Positions 8,251 to 21,039 of a stretch of 64,000 nt of DNA are shown in pieces; within the stretch, counting starts at the first letter, position 1; each line of letters begins with the position of its first letter. The DNA comes from Roseisalinus antarcticus (GTDB taxonomy: Bacteria; Pseudomonadota; Alphaproteobacteria; Rhodobacterales; Rhodobacteraceae). The stretch spans positions 62,001 to 126,000 of the forward strand of contig NZ_FWFZ01000003.1 in the NCBI RefSeq assembly GCF_900172355.1, read 5' to 3'. Under the pieces are notes generated by a model that saw only the letters and a list, made by a program, of their open reading frames with translations, had not been told where the DNA came from and ran no database searches. The position numbers were made by a program, and so were the translations under genes.

Positions 8251-9969
8251 ATGAACATGCCCATTACAAACCTAGCCCCGATCCCCGAGCTCTATGTTTC
8301 CTACGAATCGTCGCAGAAGCTGAAGGTCGAGGCCGCTGACCTCACCTCCTGGGACATGACGCCGCGCCAGATCTGCGATCTGGAGCTTCTGATGAACGGC
8401 GGGTTCAACCCGCTCAAGGGCTTCCTGAACGAGGCCGATTACGACGGCGTCGTCGAGAACATGCGCATGGCCGACGGCACCCTCTGGCCGATGCCGATCA
8501 CCCTCGACGTCTCCGAGAAATTCGCCGAAACCGTCGAGCTCGGCCAGGACATCGCCCTGCGCGACCAGGAAGGCGTGATCCTCGGGACCATGACCGTGAC
8601 CGACAAGTGGGTGCCGAACAAGTCGCGCGAGGCCGAGAAGGTCTTTGGTGCCGACGACCAGGCCCACCCGGCGGTCTATTACCTGCACAACCAGGCAGGC
8701 TCGGTCTACCTCGGCGGCCCCGTCACCGGCATCCAGCAGCCGGTGCACTACGACTTCCGCGCCCGCCGCGACACCCCGAACGAGCTGCGCGCCTTTTTCC
8801 GCAAGATGGGCTGGCGCCGCGTCGTGGCCTTCCAGACCCGCAACCCGCTGCACCGCGCCCACCAGGAGCTGACGTTCCGCGCGGCAAAGGAAGCGCAGGC
8901 CAACCTGCTGATCCACCCGGTCGTGGGCCTGACCAAACCGGGCGACGTCGATCACTTCACCCGCGTGCGCTGCTACGAGGCGGTTCTGGACAAGTATCCG
9001 GCGTCGACCACCACCATGTCGCTGCTGAACCTGGCCATGCGCATGGCCGGCCCGCGCGAGGCCGTCTGGCACGGCCTGATCCGCGGCAACCACGGCTGCA
9101 CGCACATGATCGTCGGCCGCGACCACGCCGGCCCCGGCAAGAACTCCGCGGGCGAGGATTTCTATGGCGCCTATGACGCGCAGGATCTCTATCGCACCTA
9201 CCAGGACGAAATCGGCGTCGAGATGGTCGATTTCAAACATATGGTCTGGGTCCAGGAACGGGCCCAATACGAGCCCGCCGACGAGATCGAGGACCGCGAC
9301 AACGTCACGATCCTCAACATCTCGGGCACCGAGCTGCGCCGCCGTCTGGCCGAGGGCCTGGAGATCCCCGAGTGGTTCTCCTTCCCCGAGGTGGTCAACG
9401 AGCTGCGCCGCACCCGGCCGCCGCGGGCCCAGCAGGGCTTTACCGTGTTCTTCACCGGCTTTTCCGGCTCCGGCAAGTCGACCATCGCGAACGCGGTCAT
9501 GGTCAAGCTGATGGAGATGGGCGGCCGTCCGGTGACGCTCCTGGATGGTGACATCGTCCGCAAGAACCTCAGCTCCGAGCTGGGCTTCTCGAAGGAGCAC
9601 CGCGACCTGAACATCCGCCGCATCGGCTATGTGGCTTCCGAGATCACCAAGAACGGCGGGATCGCGATCTGTGCGCCCATCGCGCCCTATGCCACGACCC
9701 GCCGGGCCGTGCGCGAGGACATCGAGGCTTTCGGCGCCTTCGTCGAGGTCCATGTCGCGACCTCCATCGAGGAGTGCGAAAAGCGCGACCGGAAGGGTCT
9801 CTACAAGCTGGCCCGCGCCGGCAAGATCAAGGAATTCACAGGGATTTCCGACCCCTACGATGTGCCCGAAAGCCCAGAGCTGCGGCTTGAAACCGAAAGC
9901 GTGGACGTCGACAATTGCGCCCACCAGGTCATCCTCAAGCTCGAAAGCATGGGTCTGATCGCGGGCTGA
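8251..9969 (+). CDS. Bifunctional sulfate adenylyltransferase / adenylylsulfate kinase
   Basis: 572 residues with two enzymes in one chain for cytoplasmic sulfate activation. Residues 1-390 are the single-chain ATP sulfurylase, with QTRNPLHRAH (196-204) and GRDHAGPGKN (289-298). From about 395 comes APS kinase (CysC), with P-loop GFSGSGKST (403-411) and LLDGDIVRKNLSSELGFS. Together they turn sulfate and ATP into PAPS by way of APS. The start MNMPITNLAPIPELYVSY fits the family. The open frame runs further upstream but that part has no homology. The ribosome site is weak. An ATG two codons later is an alternative. Confidence 0.95.
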   Translation: MNMPITNLAPIPELYVSYESSQKLKVEAADLTSWDMTPRQICDLELLMNGGFNPLKGFLNEADYDGVVENMRMADGTLWPMPITLDVSEKFAETVELGQDIALRDQEGVILGTMTVTDKWVPNKSREAEKVFGADDQAHPAVYYLHNQAGSVYLGGPVTGIQQPVHYDFRARRDTPNELRAFFRKMGWRRVVAFQTRNPLHRAHQELTFRAAKEAQANLLIHPVVGLTKPGDVDHFTRVRCYEAVLDKYPASTTTMSLLNLAMRMAGPREAVWHGLIRGNHGCTHMIVGRDHAGPGKNSAGEDFYGAYDAQDLYRTYQDEIGVEMVDFKHMVWVQERAQYEPADEIEDRDNVTILNISGTELRRRLAEGLEIPEWFSFPEVVNELRRTRPPRAQQGFTVFFTGFSGSGKSTIANAVMVKLMEMGGRPVTLLDGDIVRKNLSSELGFSKEHRDLNIRRIGYVASEITKNGGIAICAPIAPYATTRRAVREDIEAFGAFVEVHVATSIEECEKRDRKGLYKLARAGKIKEFTGISDPYDVPESPELRLETESVDVDNCAHQVILKLESMGLIAG

Positions 9970-10000
9970 CGTCCCGAAAATCGGCCAATGAACATTGCGC

Positions 10001-10034
10001 GGGCCGCTCCTCCATCGAGGGGCGGCCCGTTTTA
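10001..10034 (+). terminator. Rho-independent terminator of sat/cysC
   Basis: GGGCCGCTCCTC pairs with GAGGGGCGGCCC (one G-T wobble) around CATC, followed by GTTTTATG. It lies 32 bases after the sat/cysC stop. Confidence 0.8.
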
Positions 10035-10136
10035 TGTGCGCAACATTGTCGCACCCAACCCAAGGTCACAGACAAGGATTTCTCGCGTTTCAGGGGACCG
10101 GCGTTACCCTCTCCCCGTTTTCATCGGAAGTTCGTC

Positions 10137-11735
10137 ATGTCCTTTCGCTCTGCCTTCCTGTCCTCTCTGGCCATCGCGCTTGCGCCGGCTGTCGCGCTGG
10201 CTTGCACGCCTTACGCCCCGACCGGACTGCTGGTTTTTCCGGACTCGCCTTTCCTGCAGTCTTCGCCCGGCGGTTCGAGCTCGACCTTCAAGATCACGGT
10301 GCGCGATGTCTTTGGCGTTCCGATCCTGCGCACATCCTCCACCGGCCCGGAGATTTGCCGCGGGGCCGCCTGCATCGGCCAGGAGATCACCACGGATGTG
10401 ATCTTCGTGGACGCCAAGTCCGCCTCGTTGCGCGACATGGACGGGACCATTGTTCTTGGCTGTTTCGATACCGCGAATCCCGGATCCGCGGGAAGTAGCC
10501 CGCCCGCGGGATCAGGAGGATCGACAGGTTCGGACGACGCAGGCGGTGCGGCGGAGCCCGAAGAGACCCCGGATACGGACGAAACGGACGACCCCACGGA
10601 AAGTGACCGAAACAGCTCAACCGGCGGGTCCGACAGTGACGAGGACAGCGGCCAAGAGGACGAAATCACGGCACCCGGCGACGATGCCGACCAGTTCGAA
10701 TACGATACCGAGAGCGATGATCCCGCGCCCGAAAAGACAGCGGAAGAGCGGCGGAACGAGCGTCTGTTGCGTGAAGCACGGCAGGCGCGGGAGCGCCGGG
10801 TGCGCCTTGAGGTCGAGGCGCTCGAGAGATCCAGAAGCATTCGGCTGCTGACACCTGCCTTCCAGCGCGAGATTTATGGCATTGAACCGGTCGACGTCTT
10901 CTTTTCGCGCCCCACGCCGCCCGCACCGGACGCGGGTGATCTTGCCGGCGCCGGCAGCGTGCAGCGCAACGCGCCGGATTTCGACTTCGGCCTGACCGTC
11001 TCCACGCGAAACAGCCCCGGACAGGCGGGCGCCTCGCCGTTCGGAGCCGTTTTCCTTGTGCGTCACAGCAGCTATTCGGGCGATCTGGACGGCGGCGCCA
11101 CGGACCTTGGTGTCGGCCTGGATTTCGGGCTTGGGGACAGCACCCGCGTCATGGTGGTCTACGAGCTTTCCAGCGCCAATCTCTACAGCGACGACGCCGA
11201 CCTGCAGATATACGAGACCACCCCGGGGGTGAGCCTTTCGGTTGTCCACCAGCGGGAGAATATGCAGGTCTCGGGCTTCCTCAGATATGGCAGGCCCGAC
11301 TACGAGATCGAGGGCGAGACGGCCCGCACCACCCGCCTGACGGCAGGGGCACAGGGCAGTGTCGAGTTCGCCCTGGGCGCCGCGCGGCTGACGGCCCTCT
11401 CATCGGTCGCCCTCGCGCGCGAAGACGGCTTTGTCATTGATCTGCCAAGCAGCCGCCATGATGCGCCGACCCTGGATCAGCGCAACGCAAGCGTCGGCGC
11501 ACGGCTCGACCTGCCGGAGCTTGAGGGCGGGATCACGCCCTATGTCTCCGCCGAAGCTGTCTGGGTGCAGTCCGAAACAGAAAACGGGACGGTCGAAGAC
11601 ACGGGCCACAGGGCGGGCTTCGGCATGGTCGCGCAAGACGGTCCGATGTCCCTGAACCTTGACGTTTCACTCGGCGAGGTCTTTGAAGGGGTTTCGTCGG
11701 TCAGCGTGTCGATGGGCTATCTGATCCGGTTCTGA
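10137..11735 (+). CDS. Exported protein with acidic linker, coiled coil and predicted outer-membrane beta-barrel
   Basis: 532 residues, no family recognised. A signal peptide (1-22) ends VALA before C23. Residues 23-110 are a small domain with four cysteines (C23, C74, C79, C109), enough for two disulfides. Residues 111-200 are a Gly/Ser/Asp/Glu low-complexity linker. Residues 200-235 are a highly charged helix (EERRNERLLREARQARERRV). Residues about 280-532 have alternating hydrophobic strands and end MGYLIRF; a terminal Phe is the usual recognition mark for barrel insertion. The plan resembles autotransporter/porin-like proteins, but this is inference. It is a lone gene after a strong terminator. 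The Cys at +1 is not in a good lipobox. Confidence 0.75.
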   Translation: MSFRSAFLSSLAIALAPAVALACTPYAPTGLLVFPDSPFLQSSPGGSSSTFKITVRDVFGVPILRTSSTGPEICRGAACIGQEITTDVIFVDAKSASLRDMDGTIVLGCFDTANPGSAGSSPPAGSGGSTGSDDAGGAAEPEETPDTDETDDPTESDRNSSTGGSDSDEDSGQEDEITAPGDDADQFEYDTESDDPAPEKTAEERRNERLLREARQARERRVRLEVEALERSRSIRLLTPAFQREIYGIEPVDVFFSRPTPPAPDAGDLAGAGSVQRNAPDFDFGLTVSTRNSPGQAGASPFGAVFLVRHSSYSGDLDGGATDLGVGLDFGLGDSTRVMVVYELSSANLYSDDADLQIYETTPGVSLSVVHQRENMQVSGFLRYGRPDYEIEGETARTTRLTAGAQGSVEFALGAARLTALSSVALAREDGFVIDLPSSRHDAPTLDQRNASVGARLDLPELEGGITPYVSAEAVWVQSETENGTVEDTGHRAGFGMVAQDGPMSLNLDVSLGEVFEGVSSVSVSMGYLIRF

Positions 11736-11797
11736 CCTTCGGGATCCGCGGACGCCAAGGCCGTGCAGGCAAGAAGGAGGCATCCAAGCAGGCCCTC

Positions 11798-12520
11798 TCA
11801 GGCCGACCTTTCGCCCGGGGGATGGCGATACGACAATGCCGGGTCCCTCTGCACCAGGATCGACCCTGTAAGCGTCGCCAGGCTGGTGCGCTGGCGACCA
11901 TCCGCGCCAAAATTGTCCGGGTTGAGCCAGGCCTCAAACGCGGCCTCCAGCGCCGGCCATTCACCGTCGATGGCCGCTAACCAGGCGGTGTCGCGATTGC
12001 GCCCCTTTACCACCGCGGCCTGGCGAAAGATCCCCTCGTAGGACAGGCCGAAGCGTTGGGCGGCCCGGCGCGAGCCCAGGTTGGCCGCGTCGCATTTCCA
12101 TTCGAACCGGCGATAGCCCGCCTCGAACGCCCATTTCATCAGAAGATAGATCGCCTCGGTCGCCTCGACGGTGCGCTGCAGGCGGGGGGCGAAGGTGACC
12201 CAGCCCACCTCGATCGTGCCGGCCTGCGGCGTGATCCGCATCAGGCTGAGCGTGCCGCCCAGCCGCCCGTCGCGCATCCGCACGGCATAGTGCAGCGGGT
12301 CCGGCAGGATCCGCGCGGCCTCGACCCAGGCGGCATAGCCGGCCTCGGCCTCGAACGGGCCGACGGGCAGATAGCGCCACATCGCGCCCTGCGCGTCCTC
12401 GCGGTGGGCGGCGTCGAGGCCCGGGACATGGGCCGCCGTCAGCGGCTCCAACCGGGCGTGGCGTCCGGCCAGTGGCACCCGGGCGGGCCAGGGCGGCGGC
12501 GTCCAGCCTGCGATGGTCAT
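11798..12520 (-). CDS. GNAT-family N-acetyltransferase, RimJ/RimL-like
   Basis: 240 residues. The acetyltransferase fold spans about residues 20-200, with GTLSLMRI and [22 protein letters not shown] around the acetyl-CoA site, then [22 protein letters not shown]. This matches the RimJ/RimL group, which includes ribosomal protein acetyltransferases and many small-molecule enzymes, so the substrate is unknown. Its start overlaps the aspS stop as ATGA, which makes it the second gene of an aspS operon. Confidence 0.85.
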   Translation of the reverse strand: MTIAGWTPPPWPARVPLAGRHARLEPLTAAHVPGLDAAHREDAQGAMWRYLPVGPFEAEAGYAAWVEAARILPDPLHYAVRMRDGRLGGTLSLMRITPQAGTIEVGWVTFAPRLQRTVEATEAIYLLMKWAFEAGYRRFEWKCDAANLGSRRAAQRFGLSYEGIFRQAAVVKGRNRDTAWLAAIDGEWPALEAAFEAWLNPDNFGADGRQRTSLATLTGSILVQRDPALSYRHPPGERSA

Positions 12521-14295
12521 TCCTCGGGCGGGAGCACGCGCAGGCGCAATTCGCGCAGCTGCTCGTTCGTGGGATCCGAGGGCGCCGCCATCATTAGGTC
12601 TTCGGCGCGCTGGTTCATCGGGAACATGATCACCTCGCGGATATTCTGTTCGTCCGCCAGCAACATTACCATCCGGTCGATCCCCGCCGCACAGCCACCG
12701 TGGGGCGGCGCGCCGTACTGGAACGCGTTGACCATGCCGCCGAACCGCTTGCGCACCTCGGCCTCGTCATAGCCCGCAAGCTCGAACGCCTTGATCATCA
12801 CGTCCAGCTTGTGGTTCCGGATCGCGCCCGAAATCAGCTCGTAGCCGTTGCAGGCCAGGTCGTATTGATAGCCCAGAACCTCCAGCGGATCGCCCGACAG
12901 CGCCTCGAGCCCGCCCTGGGGCATCGAGAAGGGGTTGTGCGAGAAATCCACCGCGCCGGTTTCCTCGTCGGCCTCGTACATCGGGAAATCGACGATCCAG
13001 CAGAAGGCGAAGCGATCCTTGTCGGTGAGTTTCAGCTCCTCGCCGATGACGTCTCGCGCCTTGCCGGCGACCCGCTCGAAGGCGGCCGGCTTGCCGCCAA
13101 GGAAGAACGCCGCATCGCCCACGCCAAGGCCGAGCTGCTCTCGGATCGCCTCGGTGCGCTCGGGGCCGATGTTCTTGGCCAGCGGGCCGGCGGGTTCCAT
13201 CCCGTCGGCACCATCGCGCCAGAAGATGTAGCCCATCCCCGGCAGGCCCTCCTTCTGGGCGAAGGCGTTCATCCGGTCGCAGAACTTGCGCGACCCGCCA
13301 CCGGGGGCGGGGATCGCGCGAATTTCCGTGCCGTCCTGCTCCAGCAGCTTGGCGAAGATGGCAAAGCCCGAGCCGCGGAAATGATCCGAGACCACGTCCA
13401 TCTTGATCGGATTGCGCAGGTCCGGCTTGTCGGTGCCGTACCATTTGGTTGCGTCCTTGTAGGAGATCTGCGGCCAGTCGGCATCGACCTTGCGGCCGCC
13501 GCCGAACTCTTCGAACAGGCCCTGAATCACCGGCTGGATCGTGTCGAACACGTCCTGCTGCTCGACGAAGGACATCTCCATGTCGAGCTGGTAGAAATCG
13601 GTGGGCGAGCGGTCGGCGCGGGGATCCTCGTCGCGGAAACAGGGCGCGATCTGGAAATACTTGTCGAAGCCCGACACCATGATCAGCTGCTTGAACTGCT
13701 GCGGCGCCTGGGGCAGCGCGTAGAACTTGCCCGGATGCAGGCGCGAGGGCACCAGGAAATCGCGAGCGCCTTCGGGCGACGATGCGGTGATGATCGGCGT
13801 CTGGTATTCGCGGAACTCCTGCGCCCACATCCGCTTGCGGATCGAGGCGACCACGTCCGAGCGCAGCTTCATGTTCTCCTGCATGACCTCGCGGCGCAGG
13901 TCGAGGTAGCGATAGCGCAGGCGCGTTTCCTCGGGGTATTCCTGATCGCCGAAGACAATCAGCGGCAATTCCTCGGCCTTGCCCAGAATTTCCAGCTCGC
14001 GGACATAGACCTCGATCTCGCCGGTGGGGATCTTGGGGTTCACAAGGCTTTCGTCCCGCGCCTTCACGCTGCCGTCGATGCGGATGCACCATTCGGAGCG
14101 GACCTTCTCAAGCTCGGCGAAGGCCGCCGAGTCGCCGTCGCACAGCACCTGGGTGACGCCGTAGTGGTCGCGCAGGTCGATGAAGAGGACGCCGCCGTGG
14201 TCGCGCACGCGGTGGACCCAGCCCGACAGGCGCACGGTATCGCCCACGTTGCTCTTGGTCAGATCGGCGCAGGTGTGGCTGCGAAAGGCGTGCAT
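12517..14295 (-). CDS. aspS: Aspartyl-tRNA synthetase
   Basis: 592 residues of class II synthetase. An N-terminal OB fold binds the anticodon ([23 protein letters not shown]). Motif 2 is [24 protein letters not shown]. The bacterial GAD insertion follows, and motif 3 reads [14 protein letters not shown]. The length is that of bacterial AspRS. The start [12 protein letters not shown] has AAAGGA upstream. It is not settled by eye whether the enzyme is strict for tRNA-Asp or non-discriminating (Asp/Asn). Confidence 0.97.
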   Translation of the reverse strand: MHAFRSHTCADLTKSNVGDTVRLSGWVHRVRDHGGVLFIDLRDHYGVTQVLCDGDSAAFAELEKVRSEWCIRIDGSVKARDESLVNPKIPTGEIEVYVRELEILGKAEELPLIVFGDQEYPEETRLRYRYLDLRREVMQENMKLRSDVVASIRKRMWAQEFREYQTPIITASSPEGARDFLVPSRLHPGKFYALPQAPQQFKQLIMVSGFDKYFQIAPCFRDEDPRADRSPTDFYQLDMEMSFVEQQDVFDTIQPVIQGLFEEFGGGRKVDADWPQISYKDATKWYGTDKPDLRNPIKMDVVSDHFRGSGFAIFAKLLEQDGTEIRAIPAPGGGSRKFCDRMNAFAQKEGLPGMGYIFWRDGADGMEPAGPLAKNIGPERTEAIREQLGLGVGDAAFFLGGKPAAFERVAGKARDVIGEELKLTDKDRFAFCWIVDFPMYEADEETGAVDFSHNPFSMPQGGLEALSGDPLEVLGYQYDLACNGYELISGAIRNHKLDVMIKAFELAGYDEAEVRKRFGGMVNAFQYGAPPHGGCAAGIDRMVMLLADEQNIREVIMFPMNQRAEDLMMAAPSDPTNEQLRELRLRVLPPEE

Positions 14296-14518
14296 GGCGG
14301 GTCCTTTTCGGGGGCAATTCGGGTGTGCCGATTGACCCAATCCCCCGTTGGAAGTCAACCCGGAGAGCGGAAGACGCGGCGCCGACCTGCCCCTCTTGGC
14401 CTGCGTGCCCGGTCAAATCCGCGGCAACAATGGCTTTGCGCACGGGCCGCGCCGGGCTAGGCTGCGCCAAACGACGCGGAAAGCCGCGCAGAGCAGACAA
14501 CAGCAGCAGCCCCCGCCC

Positions 14519-15817
14519 ATGAAGCATCCCGCCTATTACACGGTCGTCGTCTTCGCAGCCTTCACCGCGGCGTCCTGGATAATGTTCGCCTCCGCGCCCT
14601 CGCCGGACCTGCGGGCGACCTGGATCGCAGGGCATTTCTTTTCGCTGGGGATGCAGGATCAGGTCTACGCCGGCAACACCGCCTATTTCACCATGCTGCC
14701 CAGCCAGAGCTGGCAGAGCTATCTCGACGGGATCGGTCACGACGGCGCGGCCTATCCCTTTGTCTATCCGCCGCTCTGGGCCGCGGTTGCCGCGTGGATC
14801 GTGCCCCATGTCCCGTTCGAGGCGGCCAAGGCGGTGGCGCAGATCGCCAATCCGCTGCTTATGGTCGGGATGGTCTGGCGCGCGTCGCGGATGGTGCGCG
14901 ACAGCGATGTCTCGGTGCCGATGATGTGCCTCGTGGGCGCCGTGGCGTTGCTGCTGTCACTGCCGGGCGGCGCGGCGCTGGAACAGAACCAGCCGCAGAT
15001 CCTGGTGAGTTTCCTGCTGGTGGCGGCCATCGAGCGTGCCCGGGCCGGCGCGCCGCTGACGGCCGGTGCGGCGCTGGCGCTCGCCGCCTCGATAAAGCTC
15101 TACCCCGCCCTGCTGGTGGTGGCCTGGATCGCCGGCGGCCGCTGGCGCGAAACCGGCGCCTTTGCCGTCGCGGGCGTGGCGCTTGGCGGCGCCTCGGTCT
15201 GGCTGGCCGGCTGGCCGATGCACGCGGCCTTCCTGGCCGAGATCGACACGATCCGGCAGTCGGTCATCATCACCTACTTCACCTACGGCATCGATCCGAT
15301 CATCGCATACTGGTTCTTTCCGGACGACCTGCACCGCGTCACTGCGCTCGGGGGTGAGGGTGCGCGCAGCTATCTGGTGCTGCAGAAACCCGCGCTCTGG
15401 ACCATGATCTCGTCGGTCGCACTGGTGACGATCCTCGCGCTCACGGCCTGGTGGTTCCGCACCCGCAGCCGCGACGGCGAACCGGCGGATGTGCTCGCCT
15501 GGCCCATCCTGCTGATCGCGCTGACCTTTGTCTCGCCGCTCGCCTGGGGCTACCACTACCTGCCCGCGCTGGCATTCCTGCCGCATCTGCTGGACCGCTT
15601 CGGTCTGCGCCACGGCCTGGTGATGATCCTGTTGGCAGTGGCGCCGCTGACATTGCAGGCGCTGGAGCTGGCGCTGCGGGCCCCGCCGGGGGCGAACCTG
15701 CCGGTGTTGATCGGCAGCTTCGCGATGCTGGGCCTTGCCGCGCTCTATGCGGTGTCGATCCGCCTGCGCGGTCACCAGCCAGAGCGCCCCTTGCACGCAC
15801 CCCCTGTCTCTCTATAA
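14519..15817 (+). CDS. Membrane glycosyltransferase-like protein, GT87 family
   Basis: 432 residues with about 9-11 hydrophobic helices. The first follows directly on the start ([18 protein letters not shown]). The motifs YPFVYPPLW and [13 protein letters not shown] in the first half and [13 protein letters not shown] in the middle are typical of the GT87 (DUF2029) family, which uses polyprenyl-phosphate sugar donors on the outer side of the inner membrane. Acceptor and sugar are unknown. The intergenic distance to carB is short (55 bases), so they may share a transcript. It is divergent from aspS. Confidence 0.8.
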   Translation: MKHPAYYTVVVFAAFTAASWIMFASAPSPDLRATWIAGHFFSLGMQDQVYAGNTAYFTMLPSQSWQSYLDGIGHDGAAYPFVYPPLWAAVAAWIVPHVPFEAAKAVAQIANPLLMVGMVWRASRMVRDSDVSVPMMCLVGAVALLLSLPGGAALEQNQPQILVSFLLVAAIERARAGAPLTAGAALALAASIKLYPALLVVAWIAGGRWRETGAFAVAGVALGGASVWLAGWPMHAAFLAEIDTIRQSVIITYFTYGIDPIIAYWFFPDDLHRVTALGGEGARSYLVLQKPALWTMISSVALVTILALTAWWFRTRSRDGEPADVLAWPILLIALTFVSPLAWGYHYLPALAFLPHLLDRFGLRHGLVMILLAVAPLTLQALELALRAPPGANLPVLIGSFAMLGLAALYAVSIRLRGHQPERPLHAPPVSL

Positions 15818-15872
15818 CCCCTGCAGATTTGCTCCGGGCAGGACGACTCGGAGGAACGACCAGGGGACGGGC

Positions 15873-19202
<3,330 letters not shown>

Positions 19203-19224
19203 GTCCCACCGTCACGCGCCACCG

Positions 19225-20592
19225 TCACGCGGCGATCGACACAGTGGTCGTGATGATATCGATCTCGCCGATCACGCTGAGTCGCCGCAGACCGATCAGC
19301 CGCTCGGTGATGCAGCGGGCCGCCGCGACACCGCGCAACCGGTTGGCCGAGCCGGAGAAATAGAGCGCCTCTGCCGGCGTGCCGGGGTTGGGTCGGGTGC
19401 CGTCGCCCCAGCCGTCGTCCCACGGCTCGTGCACCACGAAGGGCGTCGCGGCCAGGCCCAGGCTGTCCTGGTCCAGCGCCGCTTCGGCCATCCGCCAGGA
19501 CGGCGGAACCGAAGCAGGGTTCGCCCCCGAAATGACGATCGGCAGGTCGGGCGCCCCCAACCCGGCCCGCAGCGCCGGAATCAGGTGGTTGCGCAGGGCC
19601 GCCTGGTAGGCATCGACGGCAAAGGTATCGAGCACCTCGGCCTCGCCGCCCGACCAATATGCGCAGACGACCCGGTTCTGCGCCGGGTTCAGCGCGACGG
19701 CGGCCTGGGCGTCGGCCAGCGCCTGCGAGAACAGGTCCGCCGCGCCGGTCAGGGTGTTGGACGGATGCCAGCCCGCGCGGGCCCCGTCCGACACGGACGC
19801 GGCCCCGGGATCAAGCAGCCTGCCCCCCGCCCGCGCGACCGGCAGCAGCAGCAGCCGCCGCCCTGGCGCGAGCGCGGTCTCGGCGTAGCGATGGGCGAAG
19901 GCGAGCCCCGGTCCCAGGCCGGCATTGCGCTGCCGGTGCTGCAGCGGCGCGGTGGCCGAGACGATCTGGCCATCGGCGACCACGTCGACCAGCGCGTGCG
20001 GCACGTCGATGTCCGGATCGGCCCGTTCGCCGCACCATTGCCCGGTCATGTTGGCGCCGCCCATGAGCAGAACGATATCGTGCCCCGGCTCTGCCGCGAC
20101 GAGGGACAGGCTGATGCCGGTGACCTCGATAGAGCTGCTGCCGCCCTGGCACTCGACGGTCAGATGGGACCGGTCCGCACCAAGGGTCAGCTCGGCAGAC
20201 CACCACCCGTCGCTTTGCACGTAAACCGAGGCGATATCCGGCCCGAGGCGCAGCCGCGCCCCGCCCTCGCCCCGTTGACGCCATGTCAGCTGCAGGCGGC
20301 TGCCCGCGGGAATGGACTGGGCCAGTGGGTGGCGCATGGATTGCGTCGTCGCCGAGGTCGGAAAGGACATCCAGCCGTTCGCGATGACGGGTGCGCCGGC
20401 CATCGTCTCCCACCCCGACGGGTCGGTCATGTCGCCGGCCGCGGACGAGAGGTAGCTGACTTCCGGCGGCTCATAGGCCGGCATCATGCCGGCAAGGGTC
20501 CCGTAGATGCTGGTGAGGTCCTGCGCGAGCGGCAACAGCGGCGGACGCTGGGCCACGGCAAAGGTTTCAATTCCGCAGCCCAGGCCGATCAT
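19225..20592 (-). CDS. Sialate-O-acetylesterase-like (SGNH) protein, probable GTA-type head-spike fibre
   Basis: 455 residues. Residues about 45-170 look like a beta-sandwich. Residues 172-435 follow the SASA/CE6 SGNH plan: LLMGGANMTG (177-184), LLLPVARAGGRLLDPG, VVCAYWSGGEAEV (308-320) and ALYFSGSANRLRG (409-421). The usual GQSNM serine is Ala180, the QGE block is GGE, and the expected His near the end is Tyr411, so the esterase looks dead. The ATG overlaps the stop of the upstream spike-base gene by one base (TGATG). In R. capsulatus the GTA head spikes (rcc01079/rcc01080, ghsA/ghsB) are also an unlinked two-gene pair and bind capsule. The fibre role here is inferred from that pairing. Confidence 0.65.
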   Translation of the reverse strand: MIGLGCGIETFAVAQRPPLLPLAQDLTSIYGTLAGMMPAYEPPEVSYLSSAAGDMTDPSGWETMAGAPVIANGWMSFPTSATTQSMRHPLAQSIPAGSRLQLTWRQRGEGGARLRLGPDIASVYVQSDGWWSAELTLGADRSHLTVECQGGSSSIEVTGISLSLVAAEPGHDIVLLMGGANMTGQWCGERADPDIDVPHALVDVVADGQIVSATAPLQHRQRNAGLGPGLAFAHRYAETALAPGRRLLLLPVARAGGRLLDPGAASVSDGARAGWHPSNTLTGAADLFSQALADAQAAVALNPAQNRVVCAYWSGGEAEVLDTFAVDAYQAALRNHLIPALRAGLGAPDLPIVISGANPASVPPSWRMAEAALDQDSLGLAATPFVVHEPWDDGWGDGTRPNPGTPAEALYFSGSANRLRGVAAARCITERLIGLRRLSVIGEIDIITTTVSIAA

Positions 20593-20849
20593 CAGTAAAG
20601 ACCCACGATGCCGGCCGCGTCCGTCCCCGTGGCCCAGATCCGCTGGGCCCGGACCGGAAACACCCCGCCCGCGGCGACGAAGATGACGGCTTCGGACCCG
20701 TCGACGGTCGTGATCCGGACATGGCCCGCCGTGGTCACGTTGATGCCACGGGTCGCGACGGCCAGGTCCGCGCTGTCATCGGGGGTCACCGCGAAAACGC
20801 TGGAAGCGGGCGCATCGAGGCCCGGGATCGTGGTCTTGAAATGGTCCAT
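20592..20849 (-). CDS. Spike base protein, RCAP_rcc01079-like
   Basis: 85 residues, all-beta in appearance (DLAVATRGINVTTAGHVRITTVDGSEAVIFVAAG, read as adjoining strands), ending DAAGIVGLY. This matches the small spike-base family named after R. capsulatus rcc01079, part of the GTA head spike. The start MDHFKTTIPG has AAGGAC upstream, and longer in-frame starts have no support. It is translationally coupled to the SGNH-like gene. No other capsid, portal or terminase gene is in the window, so this is a detached spike locus and not a prophage. Confidence 0.7.
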   Translation of the reverse strand: MDHFKTTIPGLDAPASSVFAVTPDDSADLAVATRGINVTTAGHVRITTVDGSEAVIFVAAGGVFPVRAQRIWATGTDAAGIVGLY

Positions 20850-21039
20850 GGGTCTGTCCTTGTGTTTGGCCGGGGCGGGCCCCGGAGGTCGGCTGATCGA
20901 CGGGCACCCTAGCGCCGCCGTCTCTACAGCCGGTAAGGCCGCCGCTCGGCGATCCGGGCCCTCGCGCAACGGGCGGCTGGCAAGTCTGGACAATCCGCCA
21001 CTTTCCAATCAGATTCGCGGGTCACGGGAGACGACCGAC

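Noticed and set aside
20592-20849. Reading the spike pair as part of a prophage
   Set aside because: Both flanks are ordinary chromosomal genes (carB; KAS III and tdk), with no integrase, terminase, portal or capsid gene in the window.
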